This document shows, in pieces, positions 11,874 through 11,946 of a DNA stretch of 11,946 nt (position 1 is the first letter of the stretch; the number at the start of each line of letters is the position of its first letter). A model generated the notes under the pieces. It ran no database searches. It was not told where the DNA came from and saw only the letters and a program-made list of their open reading frames with translations. A program made the translations under genes and the position numbers. The DNA comes from Terriglobales bacterium (GTDB lineage: Bacteria > Acidobacteriota > Terriglobia > Terriglobales > Acidobacteriaceae): NCBI GenBank assembly GCA_030043575.1, contig JASHXK010000186.1, positions 1 through 11,946 of the forward strand, given 5' to 3'.

Positions 11874-11946
11874 GCGTCACCTCCAGTATCGCGTTGAGTA
11901 TGTCTTCGGGCTTGTGGACGCTGCCGCCGGCGTGCGGCACCAGCTT
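11866..11946 (-). CDS. 2-oxoacid:ferredoxin oxidoreductase, alpha subunit, C-terminal 26 residues only
   Basis: Only the last 26 codons and a TGA (11866-11868) are in the window. The tail reads KLVPHAGGSVHKPEDILNAI then LEVTRG. The GGSVHKPEDI stretch resembles the C-terminal end of OFOR alpha subunits, and the 8-nt overlap with the beta gene fits this assignment. The alpha subunit carries the pyrimidine-binding half of the enzyme; its domains, start and possible fused gamma domain lie outside the window. A separate gamma gene downstream argues against a fusion. Confidence 0.75.
   Translation of the reverse strand, partial: KLVPHAGGSVHKPEDILNAILEVTRG
11877..11884 (-). promoter_or_regulatory. 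Shine-Dalgarno supporting the GTG start of the beta subunit
   Basis: GGAGGTGA on the minus strand ends 3 nt before GTG 11873 (GGAGG core 6 nt away) and lies inside the alpha coding sequence. It makes the non-ATG start credible. Confidence 0.8.

Noticed and set aside
11061..11897. 278-residue plus-strand open frame opposite the beta subunit
   Set aside because: It is a shadow of the well-supported KorB-like gene; the translation is compositionally odd and has no recognisable motif.

Overview
The window looks like a stretch of chromosome from a GC-rich bacterium, most likely a member of the Acidobacteriota. This placement is inferred from the type of proteins present (a futalosine-pathway MqnE and MqnP pair, an OFOR with the WCPGCGIG motif, DUF2277, and several small proteins of a kind I associate with that phylum) and was not tested by any search. 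All seventeen recognisable genes lie on the minus strand, so transcription runs from high to low coordinates. No rRNA, tRNA, phage, IS element or CRISPR array is visible.

Reading in the direction of transcription: (a) 11946-10411 holds the 3' tip of an alpha subunit, a complete beta subunit and a complete gamma subunit of a 2-oxoacid:ferredoxin oxidoreductase, probably KorABC-like. The genes overlap and have strong Shine-Dalgarno sequences. (b) 10293-8399 holds a class I methyltransferase, a signal-peptide/TM/coiled-coil protein and a 63-residue acidic helical protein. (c) 8398-8232 is a gene-free segment bounded by two arms of imperfect 7-bp repeats (GCTAATT-like) in inverted orientation. 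(d) 8210-5446 holds a HEAT-repeat lipoprotein, a DUF2277 protein, a small membrane protein and a LOG-family protein that ends in a convincing intrinsic terminator. (e) 5369-1 holds a UDP-glucuronate decarboxylase, a glycan-cluster type methyltransferase with a damaged SAM motif, a small secreted protein, the UbiA-type prenyltransferase MqnP, a membrane-anchored protein, a ParE-type toxin-antitoxin pair and the radical SAM enzyme MqnE, which runs off the left edge.

The functional themes are menaquinone synthesis by the futalosine route (mqnP and mqnE), ferredoxin-linked carbon metabolism (the oxidoreductase) and nucleotide-sugar or cell-surface chemistry (UXS plus a methyltransferase). The most unusual features are the toxin-antitoxin module between the two menaquinone genes, with the toxin stop codon overlapping a possible mqnE start (ATGA), and the inverted heptamer-repeat element at 8232-8398. 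I did not find convincing evidence for a wholly new multi-gene system. Most of the window is housekeeping or accessory genes of known families plus several uncharacterised small envelope proteins.
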